Part shown: piece by piece, positions 6,183 to 6,388 of the stretch
How positions within the stretch are numbered: the stretch's first letter is position 1
Layout of the letters: the number at the start of each line of letters is the position of its first letter
From: Bacteroidota bacterium
GTDB taxonomy: Bacteria > Bacteroidota > Bacteroidia > Bacteroidales > JAAYUG01
Assembly: GCA_021812865.1 (NCBI GenBank)
Contig: JAKAMP010000179.1
Span: 1 to 6,388, forward strand
Reading direction: 5' to 3'
Length of the DNA stretch: 6,388 bases
Made by a program: the position numbers and the translations under genes
Notes under the pieces: generated by a model
Seen by the model: the letters and a program-made list of their open reading frames with translations, nothing else
What the model was told of the DNA's origin: nothing
Databases searched by the model: none

Positions 6183-6388
6183 ATGAAAAAACGGTTAGTG
6201 GTTGGCATCACCCATGGGGATATAAATGGTATCAGTTACGAAGTTATCCTGAAAACCTTGCTCGACAGCAGGATATACGAGGTCTGTACTCCTGTGCTTT
6301 ACGGATCGGCCAAGGTTGCGGCTTATCACAGGAAAGCGCTCAACCTGCCCAATCAGACGCTTATTACCATCCGCTCGGCCGAAGAGGC
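6183..6388 (+). CDS. pdxA: 4-hydroxythreonine-4-phosphate dehydrogenase, N-terminal part (3' truncated)
   Basis: The first 68 complete codons of a gene that runs off the window. The protein begins MKKRLVVGITHGDINGISY, followed by EVILKTLLDSRIYEVCTPVLYGSAKVAAYHRKALNL in pieces that match the N-terminus of PdxA in its Bacteroidota form (GITHGDINGIGYEVI, TPVVYGSSKIAAYHRK). PdxA oxidises 4-phosphohydroxy-L-threonine with NAD in the DXP-dependent pathway to pyridoxal 5'-phosphate; it is a cytoplasmic, metal-dependent dimer. The metal-binding histidines and most of the active site lie beyond the window. The ATG is 13 nt after the pepA stop, with only a weak CAGG close in front, so it probably depends on the pepA transcript. 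The reading frame is open to the end of the window. Confidence 0.9.
   Translation, partial: MKKRLVVGITHGDINGISYEVILKTLLDSRIYEVCTPVLYGSAKVAAYHRKALNLPNQTLITIRSAEE

Noticed and set aside
5342..6211. Long minus-strand open frame (289 residues) opposite pepA
   Set aside because: It lies opposite a gene with all M17 catalytic motifs, and its translation is rich in Cys, His and Phe with no recognisable domain. It is best explained as an antisense shadow.
1..6388. Mobile element, defence system, CRISPR array or biosynthetic cluster
   Set aside because: All genes but one are recognisable housekeeping genes, and I saw no direct repeat arrays, terminal inverted repeats, integrase or transposase fragments, or abrupt composition change.

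Overview
The window looks like chromosomal core sequence from a member of the Bacteroidota, most likely Bacteroidales or a related lineage. The basis is protein style: an RseP C-terminus, a LysM-type MltD, an MqnC and a PdxA that begins with the 'GITHGDINGI' form typical of that phylum. Few genes have a clear Shine-Dalgarno sequence, and one start is preceded by a match to the Bacteroidetes -7 promoter element TAnnTTTG. I place it at phylum level only. I see no mobile element, tRNA or rRNA gene, CRISPR array or integration scar, and no stretch above 300 bases without a gene.

Layout. Bases 1-3519 (+ strand) are a tightly packed run: the 3' end of rseP (site-2 intramembrane protease), gatA (amidotransferase subunit A), an mltD-like lytic transglycosylase with LysM domains, and a small protein of unknown function. 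The gaps are 27 nt, 2 nt and a 4-nt overlap, so co-transcription and some translational coupling are likely. Bases 3521-4621 (- strand) carry mqnC, a radical SAM enzyme of the futalosine route to menaquinone. It converges on the small gene with one base between the two stop codons. A roughly 100-bp divergent intergenic region (4622-4723) separates mqnC from a + strand pair: an M17 leucyl aminopeptidase (4724-6169) and, 13 nt later, the 5' end of pdxA, which runs off the window.

Functionally this is housekeeping: envelope proteolysis and peptidoglycan remodelling (rseP, mltD), tRNA-dependent amidation (gatA), menaquinone (mqnC), peptide turnover (pepA) and pyridoxal phosphate synthesis (pdxA). 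These genes do not form one pathway. I found no convincing new system. The points most worth a second look are the unrecognised 122-residue protein coupled to mltD, the mqnC gene standing alone with its altered cluster-flanking residues, and the uncertain starts of mltD, mqnC and pepA.
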